In this document: piece by piece, positions 1 through 31,900 of the stretch | Numbering within the stretch: position 1 is the stretch's first letter | Layout: each line of letters starts with the position of its first letter | NCBI GenBank assembly: GCA_023055355.1 | Contig: JALJCS010000015.1 | Span: 15,110,501-15,174,500, forward strand | DNA from: Agelaius tricolor | Taxonomy: Eukaryota; Chordata; Aves; Passeriformes; Icteridae | Direction: 5' to 3' | DNA: 64,000 bases | Position numbers and translations under genes: made by a program | The notes under the pieces: model-generated | The model's database searches: none | The model's input: the letters and a program-made list of their open reading frames with translations, nothing else | Told to the model about the DNA's origin: nothing

Positions 1-1413
1 GCACTTTGACTCAGACTGGCCACAAATTCTGCCCATGTGGGTTTTAAAGCCATTTATCAGAAATGGGTAATTTTTAGTCACCAAAGGGGGACAAAAATAA
101 AAAAGAAGAAGAAATTACACTGGCAGTTCAATTTCAGCACAGCACACCTGAGACATTCAGTACACACCACCTCAGGTTAGCACTGACCCCTGGATGTACC
201 TGTGCTACAACCCCAGGGGAATCCTAAAAACAGCAAAATCCAACCAACCATCTGCAAGGCCAAGCCTACAAAACATTCCCCCATCCTTCCATCACACAAA
301 CCACAGAGCCATTTACTTGAGCAGAACAGGCTCCATTAAGAACCAAACAACCCTTTTTCCAAGAACTTCAACCCTGGAAGGAGATGATGGGACTCAATTC
401 CTGCTTTGCCTTGTACATGGCACACAACCCACCTGGATCAGGGCTGGGGGGGAGTAGGACTGACTGGTGCAGTTGTCATAACAATTACTAACAAATACAG
501 ACTGAAGTAAGATGCAAATTCTTTGAAGCACAGGTGTCACTCAAAGCATTCTCCACAAGACAGATCTTTCTTTTGTTAGGACACTCACAAAACATTCTCC
601 TTTCCAGACACCAAGATCCATAAGGGCTGAGCTCAATTTCATCTTTAAAACAACTTCACCAGAAGTAGCACCCAAGGCCAAGAATGCCCCCACCACTGAC
701 CAGCTGTCATTCACTTGAGATCTGAAGAACATTTACTTTCTACCAAATACAAACTTCCAATTTCAAGCTCAGTTGAAAGAATTTCTGGCATAGAAGTCAC
801 TACATCAATATATATCTAGAAAGTGTTATTTTGCTTAATAAATTGGATATTGTCAAGGAAGGATTACCAATTATTTATTCCGATAAAGAAGCCACTTGAC
901 CAACTTAGCAGCAAACCTGAAAGCACACATTTCAAACAAAACAAGCAACAATCTTAACTGGAAATACCACTCTGTCACATTTTTGTAGTCTTTCAGTGGG
1001 AAGAAGGAAAGAATGGAGACAATACAACAGGCCAATTATCCTGTCATTTCCAGATTCTTTCATGTAAATTTGTCAAGCGGAGTATACAGATTAAATGCAA
1101 AATTATTTTCTTACTTACTTTTCAGACACAAAGAAGAGTTTGCCTGTCTGAAAGCTCATCATCTTGCCCATTACCTATTAGTTTAGCTTTAATCTCTATT
1201 ATCTGCTGAAATCATCATGGCTGCATTGACAACACCAGTAACTCAATTTCAGATAACACTCAATGGTTTGAAGCTTCCAGATATAAGACAATTATAGTAA
1301 TGCAATTTTATTAATAGAAACACACATTCACTAATACATATATATAAAGAAAAATCTTTATTTCAAATGAACATTTAACACAGATTGTAAAACAAACCTT
1401 AACAGTGACTTAC
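1..1413 (-). other. RANBP10: RANBP10 intron 3 (partial)
   Basis: AT-rich non-coding sequence downstream (in gene direction) of RANBP10 coding exon 3. The intron continues past the left edge of the window. I saw no exon, RNA gene or recognisable transposon in it; the short open frames here have no splice context. Confidence 0.7.
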
Positions 1414-18260
<16,847 letters not shown>

Positions 18261-19640
18261 CCATATGGCTACACAGTCTTTGTATGTATTTTTATATATA
18301 TATATATATAATAAATTTAAATGCAATTATGCCTTGAGAGTACACAAAAACTGAACTACTGCTGTGAAGCCACGGCCAGCAGGAAGAAAAACAAGATCCT
18401 TGAGCAGACTTCTAGTATGAGTTCATTCTTCTGTGTATGACACACGTAATTCCATGTTTCCATTCTTTTTCCATGTCTCCATAGCAATAAACAGGCCCCT
18501 GTCATCATTCCAAAGCCGTGACTGTCAGAGCAACTGGGGACCTGCTTAAGGCAAGAGCTGCATTCTCTTGGTCTGCACTGAAGTCACAGGTCTGACACAA
18601 GGTACTCTTGACAGAATGATCTTCCCTTCCTTGTGAGAGTATTTATATAGTTATATATTTAGATTTTATATTTAGACTACATCTATAGTTGTAATATATA
18701 TATTTAGGTATCTGTTCAAGCCAGTTGGATACAAAAAGTTACAGCCTCTGAGGCTCCAGGCTGCCAAACAGGTATCAACTGTTTGGAATACACCCAGCCT
18801 AAGGAAAAGGCTCCAGTGAGTTGAAGAATTCCCATGAAACATCCAACCCCAGTGTCAGCCCAACACGTGGCAGGCAGCAGGTGCAAAGCACTGCCTGCTT
18901 CCATTCCTCCCCTCGGGAGCTGCAGCTCCTGCTCCTGCTGAGAAGAAAGTGAACTCTGACACACCCTGGAGAAGGGAATCCCACCCATGCAGGACATGCA
19001 GACACTGCTTCCAGCAGAGCTTCTTAAAGGACCCTTCTCTTTCCAACACTTCAGTCACACTGTATCAGCAAAAAATGCTCTTTGTTGTAGTAATGGAATT
19101 ATGCTTTGAAAAAATCCTTGAAAAATGCCTGCCATTTGGAGTGGCACTGCCTGCTGAAGAGATTTTAACTGCACTGGCCATTGTGTCCTTCAGTGTTGTT
19201 CAGAACCTGTTTAACCTCCAGCCCTGCTGCCAAGAGCTGGGTTGGATTTCCAGGAGTCCCTATAAATTTGTGCCACGTGGCTGTGGTTTGAGGAGACTGT
19301 ACTGCACCCACAGCATAACCCAGAGGGTAGGAGGATCCACACTTGCAGCAGGGTTTAGGACAGCCTCAGATGGGGAGAAACAACTTGTGCCACACTGACT
19401 GCCCAGAAGGAACTGAAGAGAAAATCCAGTATCCATCTCCATCCCTCTAAACTGGTACATGTGAGGAGCACAGCATGGACCAGCTCCTCCAAGCAGCAAT
19501 TGCCTGCACAGGAACACCAGTGGAAAACAAAGGGGCACCATGGCTGGCATGAAGAGCACCCAAATGCCTGCTAGGAACAACTTGAACACCACAATGCAGG
19601 AGCCTCTCAGCTCACTGGCATAAACAGCATTGGCATCACA
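18261..19640. other. Intergenic region between RANBP10 and CENPT
   Basis: The TA microsatellite is followed by AT-rich sequence with repeated TATATTTAG motifs near 18640-18710, then more balanced sequence. A 149-codon plus-strand frame at 18949-19398 has no recognisable domain and no flanking splice logic. Human carries TSNAXIP1 in this interval, but nothing here reads like its coiled-coil or EF-hand-like parts. Confidence 0.6.
18293..18310. repeat. (TA)9 microsatellite
   Basis: Uninterrupted TA dinucleotide run at the AT-rich border of the RANBP10 CpG island. Confidence 0.95.
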
Positions 19641-19659
19641 AAAAAAACCCATGTAACAT

Positions 19660-19665
19660 TTTATT
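19660..19665 (-). terminator. CENPT: CENPT polyadenylation signal
   Basis: AATAAA on the minus strand, about 260 bp past the CENPT stop codon. It is the first canonical hexamer downstream, so cleavage is expected near 19640. Confidence 0.75.
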
Positions 19666-19924
19666 TATCAGAGCTGTACAAGTATCCAAAGGTAACATAT
19701 AAAAATATGGAGAGTCAAATTACTTGTAACAAAGGCTGGTGAGACCCAGCAGGGTGGTGTGGTGGCCACAACACAAGCTGCCAGCCCTCAGGAGAACATC
19801 CAGCAGTGGCTGCCTGACTGGGTGCGTGTGGAAAAGCATCACCTGGAGCAGTGACATGGAGAACCCAGAGCCAGTCAGCCCCTGGGAGCAGCCACCAGCC
19901 CAGGCCAGGGGCAGCCCTGCACCT

Positions 19925-22900
19925 TCACTTGCAGGGCAGCACTTTGTTTCCACTCACTGCCACGGGGATCAGGAGCCTGCGGTACTCCAGGGGGAGGTAA
20001 CGCTCTATCAGCACCCTCAGAGGCATCTTGTCTGTCACCAGCCCCTGCCTTCAGCCAGAGAGAGCAGGGAAGAAACAAGAGCTGTTAGTGAAATGTGTTT
20101 CCACTCAATGCCACAGTAAAGCTTTCTTGCAGTGCTGTGTTTGCATTTAAGAGCTGAAATGCTCTGACTGCTCGTGACAAACGGCTCCAGACTCGTGTTT
20201 GCAGGTGCCATGCAGGACTGCCCACACAGCAGAGCAGACAGACCCAGAGAGGTCCTGCAGAGCAGCTTCCCACTGTTTACCATGGGGATATTCATCTGTA
20301 TTGATCAGGACCAAAGTAGAGGCTCATTCTTTCTAAATTCACAATCCACCTACCACGGGATAAATTCTACCCTTTGAAGATGTGTACAGAATGATGGGAC
20401 AGAAGGAAATAGCTCAGTACCCAGATTTTTTTACAGTCACAACTCAGAGGTGGTTGGCATTTGCCAGCTGGGTAGGCTATGGAGTTTTCCTGTACACCAT
20501 TTAGCTGACTGGCCTGAAAAAAATCAGCATCTCCCAGTTTTGTAGAAAGAAAGGAAGTGCAAAATTTATTCATACTTCCCATGTGGAAGGAAGGGAGATG
20601 CTGTTCTTATGCAATGAGCCAGCAACAATTCCTGATCTCTTTATGAGGCAGTAAAAAGGCATAAAGACATCTAGAACAAGGTGAAACAACAAGTGCATGG
20701 AATTCTCACACCAGGACAAGTAACCCACTGTGCCTCCTGGCCTGTTCATACCTCAGCACACACCAGTCAGGTGGGAAAACAAAACCTCTGCATCAGGACA
20801 ACAACAGATTATTCTTTTTAAGCACCAGCACCAGCTCACCTACAGAGGCCCATGCAAAGCCAGAGTCATCAGCTGTGCCCTGTACTATCCCCCAGGTGAC
20901 TTTAACTTCACATTTGAAACTCTTCCAGTGGAGATTAAGAACAACCGCTCAGAGTAAGGACTTTAAATGAAAAGTGGTGGGTTGCTTCAGGCCTCACAGA
21001 GGGCTTCCACACCAAGAATAAATCCCTTCTGTTTTGGTCACAGAATAAAGTAAATCCAGGCAGGAGCTGGGGCAGCTGTGAATGTGCAGAGGACAGAACA
21101 GCAGTGAGGCAGCTCTGAGAACAGCTCTTCAGGCTGCTGTCCAGGAAGGTTGCTGTTAGGAGAGGCCAGCCCTGCCCACCCAGGCTGGGGGCTCTTTCTC
21201 CTGCTCTTGAGGGGAACTGTCAGTTTGGATTCCAAGGATCAGCTTGTGCAGCAGCAGGAAGAGCAAGTCACCAAAAGAGACAGCAGGACATGTGAAAATG
21301 CTCAGAGTGTCAGCTGCAGATGATTTCATCAAAGAGCTCACTGGAGGATGCAAACAGTGCAGCCCAGCCTCCCTCTTAGCATTTCTCTACTTCCTCTACA
21401 CATTCTACACAAATCCTTCTCCTCTTGGTTCCTCAGATGACTCCTTGCACTCACAACCCCTCACTACTTCCCCTTGCCCTTCCACCATCACCAAGTGGTG
21501 CAACCCAAGTCCAGGGATGTCTCCTGGGACAGAAGTGGCCTCAGAGTAAATCCCAGATCCCACACTTCCTATGCAAACACTGCTGGTGGCACATTCTGGC
21601 AACAACCAGCTGTTTTTGGGCTATCAAAGCACCACCAAACACAACTGCAGATTAGTAACAACCCTTCCATTACCTTCTCATGAGGACTTCCAGGTCAGCT
21701 GCCTCCACTGTCTTCCTCCCTGCATGGTGGCTGTAAGCTTCCAGATCATCACTCAGCTGCTTGAAGTATCTGTCTGAGCTGAGGGGGGAAATCAAAGCAC
21801 ATCAAAGCTGCTGTAAATACCAGCTACTCACTCCCTTCTGCAGGGCAAGCTGCACCAGAGCTGCTCCTTGTGCAGGTCACAGCCTGCCAGGGAAAGCTGA
21901 GGGAGAAGAAACTCTCCAGCCCATGAACAAAGCTGGGCTTCTCAGCCCAGGCTCCCTGGAACTTCAGTGCCAAGACAGCTGTGAAAGCTGCACAACCAGA
22001 ACCCTTTCCAAACTTCCCACAGCTGCAGGAGCAGGGGTTGACACCAGTGACAGAGAAATCAGCACTGAGGGGCAGATATTGGCTGCTGCAGTGACAGTGT
22101 TCAGACAATACACAGATTTTCCTCATGAAAGCAACAAGGTCCAAGGGTGCAAAAAGCTGAGAAACCTGGACTCCAGTGAAACATGGCCCACCCTCACAAC
22201 GGCCATTGTCCAGAGCCACCCTGCTCATGGAATTGATACAGACAATCTGTGTGCTACAGTTTGGTGGGACAAAACCCAGATGCACCTGAAAGGCAGCACT
22301 GATCAGATACCCACAAGGCAATGCACAGCACTTTCCACATTTCTGCCCATTTTTATCAAGCCTCCCAAGACTTTTTCCATCTGAAGAGAGATGGCTGTCA
22401 GCTTGTCAGTAGCACTCTCAACAAGTTTACTTCAGGGGAGAAAATAAAGGAAAAAACCTCAATAGTAAAAATAATGGAAAGAGCAGTTTGTTGCTACATA
22501 CCATTTTTCAACAATTTGGATTGCATCTCTGGTTACTGGCATTTTAGCAAAATGTCTGAATATCTCCTTTATCAAACTCCTTGGTACTTGAGGCTCCCGT
22601 GGTTTCTTCTGGGATGTTCCCAATCTCTTTGGAACTGTCTTAGGCTGCAGCAGCTTCAGGGGAGACCTTTGAGGAAAATTGAAAATTCACACATTGAATG
22701 AAGAAGGGAGAGGCAGAGAACACCAGGTTGAGTTTGGAGAAACCCTAACCTGAGCTGGAAGGGATAAGAACTACCTTGAGCTCTTCATTCTTTCTCCCTC
22801 CCAATTCTTCAAAACTGTCATGCCCACACAGGGCAGTTTGCAAACAGTTCATGTGGCATCATGGCCTTAAGAGAAGCAATCCAGGTTCAAGTTGCCTTGA

Positions 22901-25900
22901 TTCTAGAGTGTTCATGTAACACACTGTCAGCAAACTGGAGTTCTCTGCCACACATGACTGCAGTTTCCACTGCATCCCTGCAGTATTCCCTTTACAGTAG
23001 TGCACAAAGTTTGAGGCACCACAGGTCACCTCTGCATCTATGGAAGAGGAAGCTGCTTTGCAGGGAATCATTCTACACTATTAAAAACTTCAATGGGGAC
23101 TTTTTTTGTGGGTTGTAGGGTTTCCCACCTCTCCATTAAACAAGGCTGTAAGTCCTAAAGGAAATTACAATTGTCTTCCATTCTAAAATAGGAAAAAATG
23201 TAATATGGAACAGTTAAGTGAAATCCATGGATTCACTCATATGGAATTGGAAAACAACAGAAAAAAAACTAGAATCTCAGGCTAACACATGCAAAACCCT
23301 AGAGAGGGTGTGTGGATCACTTGACTCTCTCCAGTCCACCCATATGTGGGCAAAAGAATTTTGTCTTCTTGTTTATTGCTTTAATAGACAAAGCTCTGAA
23401 GTCATGGGCTAGAAGATTCCTCCTAGGTTCCCTAGGACCCACTGCTGGTGCTTCTGATGAAACCAAATTTCTAGTCAAGAGGGTGCAAGTGTTAACTAAT
23501 TTGGAGTAATGCAGAGGACAGGTTCACCTTCTGCCTCTAAGAGAGCTCCATTTTAGTCAGCACATGGCAACTGCACACAGCTTTAGGCTTCTGCAGTCAA
23601 TACAAGTATGTCATTCCATGTGATCAGTGTCTTGCCATCTGTAACTCCCCCTCTTCTGCAAGGGCCTCTGCATCCCTTACTGGAGTCTATGGCTCCAGAG
23701 TGGCTTACCAACTGAAAAACTCCTAGGAAAAGTTTTGGCCTTTAGCACAAGAAAATATTACAAGAAGGTTCATTGGAAAGCCTCAAGGCATCAGACTGCC
23801 CTGGAAGAGCACTGACATTCACTCAAAGATTTCAGCACTGACATTCACTCAAAGATTTCAGCACTGTCCACAGGCTGGACAAGGCCTAGGCTTACCTGGG
23901 AGCAGCAGGTTGTGCAGGTTTTGCTGACAGCAGGAGGTTGTGGGCTGGAGCACGGACAAACGCAGGAGTCTTCATGGAAACCTCTGGGAAAAAAATACTG
24001 GAGGAAATGAAGTGTCTTTCCAGAGCTCCTGGAGCAGGCAGTGCTGCCACAGCAGAGAGAAACCAAGCCAGCTCCCCACATGGCTGTGCCCCACAGCACC
24101 CTGAGCCAGCACAGCTGCTGCAGTGCCACCCCCCCAGCTCCTGTCACACGGGCTGGTGGCTCCCTTGGGCCCCTGGGCTGGCCAGGCTGCAGGGACACAC
24201 ATCAGGACCAGACTGCAGTGGCTGATGGCTGTGTCAATTCAGGGTGCCACAAAGCTGCACCCTTTTTAACCAGAGAGAACTGCAAAGTCTGGAAGTTACC
24301 TCTGTCATCTTGCTAAGCCACTGGCAAATTCTCCTGGCCAAAGGGACAAGCTGAGCTACAGAGTCACATTGCAAGGGCCACACTATAAACTTGTCCCTGT
24401 CTGCAGATTTTCATGAGTCCCTCCAGGCAAGGCTCCTGTTACCAGCATCTCACCTGTTCTCTATGAACCCATAGCAGTTTCCTCCAAGTCTAATCTGCAC
24501 TAACTTCACTCTTGAACTTTTTCACTTCTTAACAAGCGAGAGCAGGAAAGAAAACAATGTAACAGAGATGCTGAGCAGATTCCTTACCTTCACTTGCAGG
24601 GTGTTCAGCTTCATCCTCAGCAGGCTCTTCCACTGAACTATCCAAATTCAGCATCATAGCCTGGTCCTGCAGTTCATCTCCTTGTTCAGTTTCACTTACT
24701 GGACTCATCTCAGGTTTTTTAAATGAGGAAAAGGCATGAGAGTGCCTGCCCAGACTTTCAGCTCCAATGCCTCCAGTAATCTCACGTTCTAGATTTCCAA
24801 AACAGAAAAAATAAAGCACTGAAACAAAGATCTTTGCTTGATTCTGGAACTTCCACTAGTCAATTTTAATCGAAGATACCTGCTGTAATTATACATTTCC
24901 AAACACTACTGCCAGTACAATTTTGGTTTCCCTTTAAATAAATTGCAGTCTTCCAGCTTAAAATGACAAAATCAGTTTGATATTTCCCCAGTAATTAGCC
25001 CAGCTTCCAGAAGACAAAGGAAGCAAAGTCTCTCTCAGCACTGATGCCAGCCATGCAGCACGAGAGCACTCTGGCACTACAGAGAGCTGCCAGCATTAGA
25101 GGTGTCCTCACCAGCTCTGGGAGAGCTGTGGGCTCCAGTGCTGCCTTCTTCCACTTCCTCTCCTGCTGAAGGAGCCATTTCTGTTTCACCTCTGCTGTTC
25201 TGTGCTGCAGTTATCTGCAATTCTGCTTTTTCAGCCAGTTTCTTCTCCAAATGTTCCGAATGTCCCGCACTTGCACCATGTTCTGCAGCTAAAATAAGAA
25301 ATTCTATCATACATCTTATCTACAAAAAAACCCCAACCAACCACCAGTTCAACCACCACTGGAATTTATTTGTGATAAATAAACTTAGCCATAAACTCTA
25401 AATAAGAAAAGCAGAAACAGTTCCCTTCATAGCTGAGAAACGCCCAACTTTTCCTGTGTTTGCTCCACAGCCACCTAATTAGGGGCCCATCAGATCCCAG
25501 TGAAGGAATTTTACTTACAGTAAGCAGAGCTCCTCCAGATCTGCCATCTCTATGGCCATTTTCAATTTTGGTGATTGTGTAAAAGACCAATTTCTTTTCC
25601 TTTAAATCTAACAATACCTGGAGTTTGTGCTCAGATTCTCCTCCTCATTTCCTCCATTTTTCTGAATAAACAATTTTATAAGAGATATATTCCATTGTAG
25701 AGAGAAGAGAGCCTAGAGTGGTTTTAACCATGCAGGACAAGCCTCTGGCATGCAGGATGAGAAATAATACAGACACATGACTTGCTTGTGTTTAAAAACT
25801 TGAGCTACTGACTACTTAAGTATTCCTTTTTCCTTCATACTACATATATAGTCCACATATCTGTTACTATGTAGCTCAGTTAAGCAGAAAGCCACACAGG

Positions 25901-28900
25901 TAATTACTTTGTGAAAATTGGGCACTCTGACACCATGACACACATGACAATGCTGTCACTTGCTGAAGGGTGTGGAAATCTTGGCTGAGTCCAGAACCAA
26001 AAGCTGTCAAACTGCACTTTTACCATCTTCTCCAGCAACTGGGAGTTTTCACACTGAAAAGTTCAAGTGTGGCAAGGCCTTGGGACCCCCAAGCCCAAGT
26101 GAAGGGCACAAGGAAATGTGGCCAAAGGTAGTGCAAAAATCAGTTATATCAATTTCACTAACCACAATATTGGGCTGCCTACATCAACACAGGGCCTAAA
26201 ATGAAGTGAAATATTAAGCAGCTTAGATTAGCCAGATGAGGGCTCTTCATCTTTCCTATGGGAAGCTGAGCAGTAGTACAGATCTGCCCAAACATATGAA
26301 CCTTGATTCCACTTCCAGTCACAGCCCACTTTTAGAGAGCTTGTCTGGAAATGACCACGTATTTCTGGTATGCCTTGAATTAAATTATTTCCAGCATCTA
26401 CTGTACAATTAAGTCTTATTTTAATCTGAGTAAAATAAGTTTTATTTTACAAGTCACCTGAAAAACTCTGTTTAAATCAGATTTTACTCCATTCCCTTTC
26501 TACAATGAAAGTACTTCTTACCCTCTTGGAAAATCTTTTCCTGTTCCACTCCATTCTCTGTATTAATCATCTCTTCTTCTGTATCACTTATTTCTAGGTC
26601 TTCGATTAAATGGGACACAACTTGTCTCAAATACATGCGGGAAACATTTAGAGTGACTGGGGATCCCAAATAGGTACTTGAACTTTTGGAGGGCAGAGAG
26701 GAGTTCCATCTATAAACACCTAGAACAGATCATTAATGTGTGTCCTGGTAACTTTTGGAATTTTCTCTTAACTTTCCTGGTAAATACAAAACCAACCAAG
26801 GAGGGAGAAGAAGACACACAAGAAACATTTGTGTGTACTTCAAGAAGTTTAGGGAGTTGGCATCGAACCTTAGGAACCAGTTGGAAAAATCTTTGCAACT
26901 GTTTTTCAGCTGACCCTGAGGAGCAACACCACCAGCAGCCTCCTGTGGCAGAGCAGAACTGTCACCATTATGATCTGACATTAATGCCTTACTAACTCCA
27001 GCACCTTAAAGATCAGCTCACTCCCCCTATTCTTCCCCTCATGGGATCCAGTCCCCTATTCCACATCCTCCACACTCTGTATCATCTTTCCCTTTGTCCT
27101 AAAAATGCCTGCCTTTGGAGCTCTCTGAGCAACTAACCTTTTTCTGTTCATTCCTTCCCTTGTCCTTTCAAAACAACTTTTGCCTGATCCAAACTGTATG
27201 AGGAAAATCTGCTTCCATTTACACAACCAGGACAAGCCCAGGGAAATGAATGCCAAGGAGAGGTACCAGGGGAAAACTGGCAAGCAAAAGGAATTGCAAA
27301 GCATTGGTACAGAGTGAGCAGGGAGGCAACTGCCTCTGTCCAAAGATTTTTAAGGCCCTGGGGACAATGGAGAGGTTGGCTGTGACAAATAAGTGACCAT
27401 ACCACAGTGAAGGTCTGAACTAGGAACTTCCAGAGATTCCTTCTAAGTCTGTCTACATGTCCTATATATTATCTCCTCATTTTTGTGACCAATTTAGGGT
27501 GCCCACTTCTGGGGTCCCAGTACAAAGGAGAGATGGACACAGTGGAGAGCCCAGCTAAGGCCCACCAGGACAGTTAAAGGACTGAAGCATCTCTCCTAGA
27601 AGGAAAGGCTGACAGAGCTGGGACTGTTCAGCCTAGAGAGGAGAAGGCTTGGGGCAGATCTTACCAATATACACAAGTGCCTGAAGGCAGAGTGTAGGGC
27701 AGACAGAGCCAGACTCTTCCCACTGATGCCCAGTGCCAAGAGAAAAGGCAACTGGCACAGACTGGAACATGGGAGGCTCCATCTGAACAGAAGGAAGACA
27801 GTTTGCAGTCAATACCCTTGGAGACTCGTAAGCGCCACTTGGATCTGGGCAACCTGCTCTATGTGGCCCTGCCAGAGCAGAGGGGCAGGAGAAAATAACC
27901 TTGAGGTCCCTTTCTACCTCAACCACTCTGTGAGTTCAGATAACACCTGCTAAGCCTTAACCCACAGTACTCACTGCAAACCACCTCTTCTTCAGTAACA
28001 GAAATCTGTGCCCCTGGGTTACTCTGCTGGGAGTGATCTTGCTTTTCTTCTCCCTGTTTTTCAGGGGTTTCTGGAGACACATGAGTCACTCTTTCAACAT
28101 GCTCATCATCAAGGCTTGAGCTCTTGGAGTATCTTTTGGTTCCCTGGTTTGTGTTCACACTGGATACCAGGCCCTCCAGTCTTGCTGCCTCTTGATCTGC
28201 ATCAGAAACTGGGCTCCTCTGTGCTGAAGTTTTTGAATCTGACAGCTGGGGTTCAAGAGCAGACAATTTATTTTGGCTCTCTTCATCCAGCTGGGGCTGA
28301 ACAAAGAGCTCTGTGCTATTCATCATCATTTCTGCATCACTGGTCAGCATGCTTGTTCGAATCCCAGATGCAGACTGTGAGTCCACAAGATCATTCTGTC
28401 CTGTTGAGAAAGTTTTAAAACAAATTTTGTGTGAAAAACTGTTCAAGGTCATAGGGACACACTATACTACCAGGACTTGTGTAATTCATTATTTAAGTCA
28501 TTCAACCAAATTTTACTCCTCCTCAACAGATCCAACACTGACACTGTATGACCCCACTTCTGTGCCCACAACTCTCCCTACCAAACAACAGAGACCTCAG
28601 TACCCACAGATGAAGATGATCCCCAACAATTCCTGTGGTTTAAACGACCACACTGGGCAAAGTACACATTTAAGTGCATAGAATCAAAGGAACTGCCAAG
28701 GCAGAACCTCATTCTAATCTTGCTCCCAAATCCCACTCTATTTCTGTCAATGTGTTAGTAAATTTGAAATTCTAAAAACACAGACCATGCTTCAGTAAAT
28801 GCTACTAAAAGCCCCTTTAAAGTAAGGCACTGCCTCCCAAAAGAGAAATAACAGCACTAAAGAAACCTTTGCTCTTCAGCAGGTTCTGTTCCACCCTGCT

Positions 28901-31900
28901 TTCAAAGGCCTGCATGTCAACAGCCTTGCGGGTTTTGGGCCTCCGCAGCAAGCCCCTCTTCTCAACGGTGTCTGGGGCCAGCAAGGAACCCACAGACATA
29001 CGAAGGGATCTGTAAAAAGGGGGGGGAAATGTCAAAATCACACACCCCACTTTCCCCCTCAGAATACATGATGGAATTTTATGAATCTTAAAAAAAATAA
29101 AAAGGGGAAAAAAAAGTTTGAGAGTAAAGATATACCCTAGACAACAATGGAATGGTAGGAGAACTTCCCAAAAAGTTTAAGAATCTTCTTATTATCGATA
29201 CTCTCAGCAAAGTACAGCTACCAACACACTGTGACTGGTTTAAGAGAGAGCTGATAGCAACACCTAAAGCAGAGGAAATGCTTCTCACTGCAGGTGTTTT
29301 GCACCCTGAAGACTGGCCATGCTCAATGACCTCCTGCCCCTCTCTCCAGGCAAGCCAGTTAAAAAGGGGGTTCGGAGGGTTCAAAGACAGAAATACAGAA
29401 TGCAGCCCCAAAAAGCAGCTTGTGTGGCACCCCAGGCAAGGGCTGCAGTGAGTAAGGTGATTTTGGGCTGGGCTGATTTTGGCCAGGGTCCTTTGCAAAG
29501 TACACAGGCAACACCAGAAAGTAAATTCTTTGATTCACTAAAAAGCTTTTAAAGTCCAGAAAATACTGCATAGATGCAATTGATGTAATAAAACTATGAA
29601 CAGGCAGGGATAATATTCTAAAGTATATTGTGTACTGATTTACATAATATTCTAAGGTATATTGTGTACTGATTTACATAATATTCTAAGGTATATTGTG
29701 TGCTGATTTACTGCTGGAAGCATGAGAACAAAAGGAAAAAAGGAATGATCCAAGCAAGTGAAAAGAGGAGCAATAGCAGCACTACAAGCTAGACCAACCC
29801 AGGCACACAGTGCAGAGGCACAGTTTCTGAAAATCAAAAGGTGTGTGGTGCAACATCTTGAAATTCCATCAGCAGAGGGGCAGATGCCTGTGTTATAACA
29901 CTAACACAGGTCTTGAACATGAACCCAGGCATCTGCACTGTTCCTCACCCCTTCAGATGTGATCACAGCCAGGACAGACAGAATTTAAGACGTTTTAGGT
30001 TAAACTCACCGAGTCAGAACTGTGCTGTCCAACGCTGACTGAGCTAGAAAAAGTGGATGGCACATTAGTTGAGAAATTACCCTTTACACACCAGACTACA
30101 GGAACATCCCAAGGGATCTTCCTCTTTTCAGAGCCAGCCATGCTACAATCCTCAAACAACATTACTTTGGTGCAAACAGAATTAGATAATGAGGTCATTT
30201 TACCATTTCTTGTCTACATTTCAGAATTGTATGTTAGAAATCTAATAAGCAATTTCTGAAAGGGTAAGAAAATAAGTTATTTCAATGAAAATTTAACATG
30301 GCACATACTCTCAGATTTAATAATTTTTCTTTTACCACACTGATAACAAGATGTTAGGTCTTGGTCACAACCACCCTTCAGGAACCCAACCCAAACACAT
30401 CTGGAGTTTTACACAGATACCTATTCCACCTCTTGATGAAACTAGAACTCAAACATGTTCTGCTCACAAAGAACTTTATCATTATTTTATATAATTGCAA
30501 TTGAAAGTATGCAGCTGCTTGTATTTTAAAGTTTCTAGAACTGAGAAGAAGACAGGGTTCCTCTGGAGACACTTCAAAGCTCAAAAAGCACCAAGTTGCA
30601 AAAGTAGTCAGGAAATTACATACAGTCATGGCAGAGCCTAGAACTTGGCTTTAAAAGGTTTATTTTAAATTTGATAGGATGGGGGCTTTTACTTTCTCCA
30701 TTTCCCCCTTTGCATGAGATATTGCAATCTGGATTCCAAACCTACAACTGCCCAACTGGGCAGGTCCTGACAACTGAGCTGAGCAGGTGAGAACCAGCTG
30801 ACAGCAAATGCAGCACTGAGCAAGGCAATTCTTGACTGCAACCTTACCTTGGTACTGGGGAAGTCGTCTCTCTGCTGCTTTCTCAAATTCAGAAATGCTG
30901 AATTTCCTTCTCTTCTTTTTCATGTGGAACACAGTGACAGATGTGTCCTCAGGAGCAACATCTGGCAGCTGCAATTCCCCCCTGCCAAAACAAACCAGGC
31001 TGGAGAGGAATTTCTGATAATCCCACCTGACAAGATGCAATTCTGATCACTGAAACACAAGTAGAGAAGTCCTGCTCCCCAATCCCACCACAAAAACTGC
31101 AACTCTAATAATAGTGTAATAAAAGCGTAAATTGTAAAAAAACCCTACTTACATGCTAGAAACCCTCTTAGGTGGGACTTCTGAATGAGCTTCTTCTGTG
31201 TCTTCATGGTTAGATATCTGAGGTGCCAGTGGTGAAACTTGGGGCTCTGCCAACAAACCAGAACATTTCCTTTCCTCAGTTCAATACAGCAGAATGTCAC
31301 ACCTATGCTACAGGCTGTAAATAACATTTGCTAGCAGGTGAAAATAAAGACCTAATGAAAACTGTTTGGGTTCTACTCCTGGGAAGGCTGGCAGTGACAA
31401 AGCCAGTGGTGACAGGGGGCAGCACGGGGGTTCCCTGCACTGCAGCAGAATAACTCACACCTGAACCTACAGTCAAAGGCAGCACCAGGATTATGTGCTC
31501 AGTCACCACGATAAGAAGACCAAGTGAAGAGGGTTTTGAAGGGGATCTTCAAAGCTCTGATCTCACCAGTGCAAAGCCTGATCTCTCAAGCAGTTGTATT
31601 CTGCATTCAGGTGCCCTGCAGTGACTCCTCTGTTACACAAATCAGTCATACAACAATCTGATTTCTGTTTTGTGTAATGGGGAAAGGATAATGGGCCACC
31701 AAGGAACACCTTCTGTTTTCTTAACTTTTCCAAAACCATTGTTTTTCTGTTCTCAATTCTCCTGGAAAAAAAGACACTTACGGTTCTGCATGACTCTCTT
31801 GAGCATAAGCCGTGGGGTGCCATTTCTGAGATCAGGGAACACTCCCAGTCTCTGCTTTGCCAAGGTGCTCCTGACAGATTTACTCTTATTTTCTACACTC

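Noticed and set aside
18949..19398. 149-codon plus-strand frame left of CENPT
   Set aside because: No similarity to TSNAXIP1 or any family I know; no acceptor, donor or poly(A) arrangement supports it.
26657..26676. Upstream acceptor for CENPT exon 8 at 26676
   Set aside because: It would begin the exon in a phase that does not match the donor at 27975; the acceptor giving 26656 keeps the frame. An unseen small exon between them could still change this.
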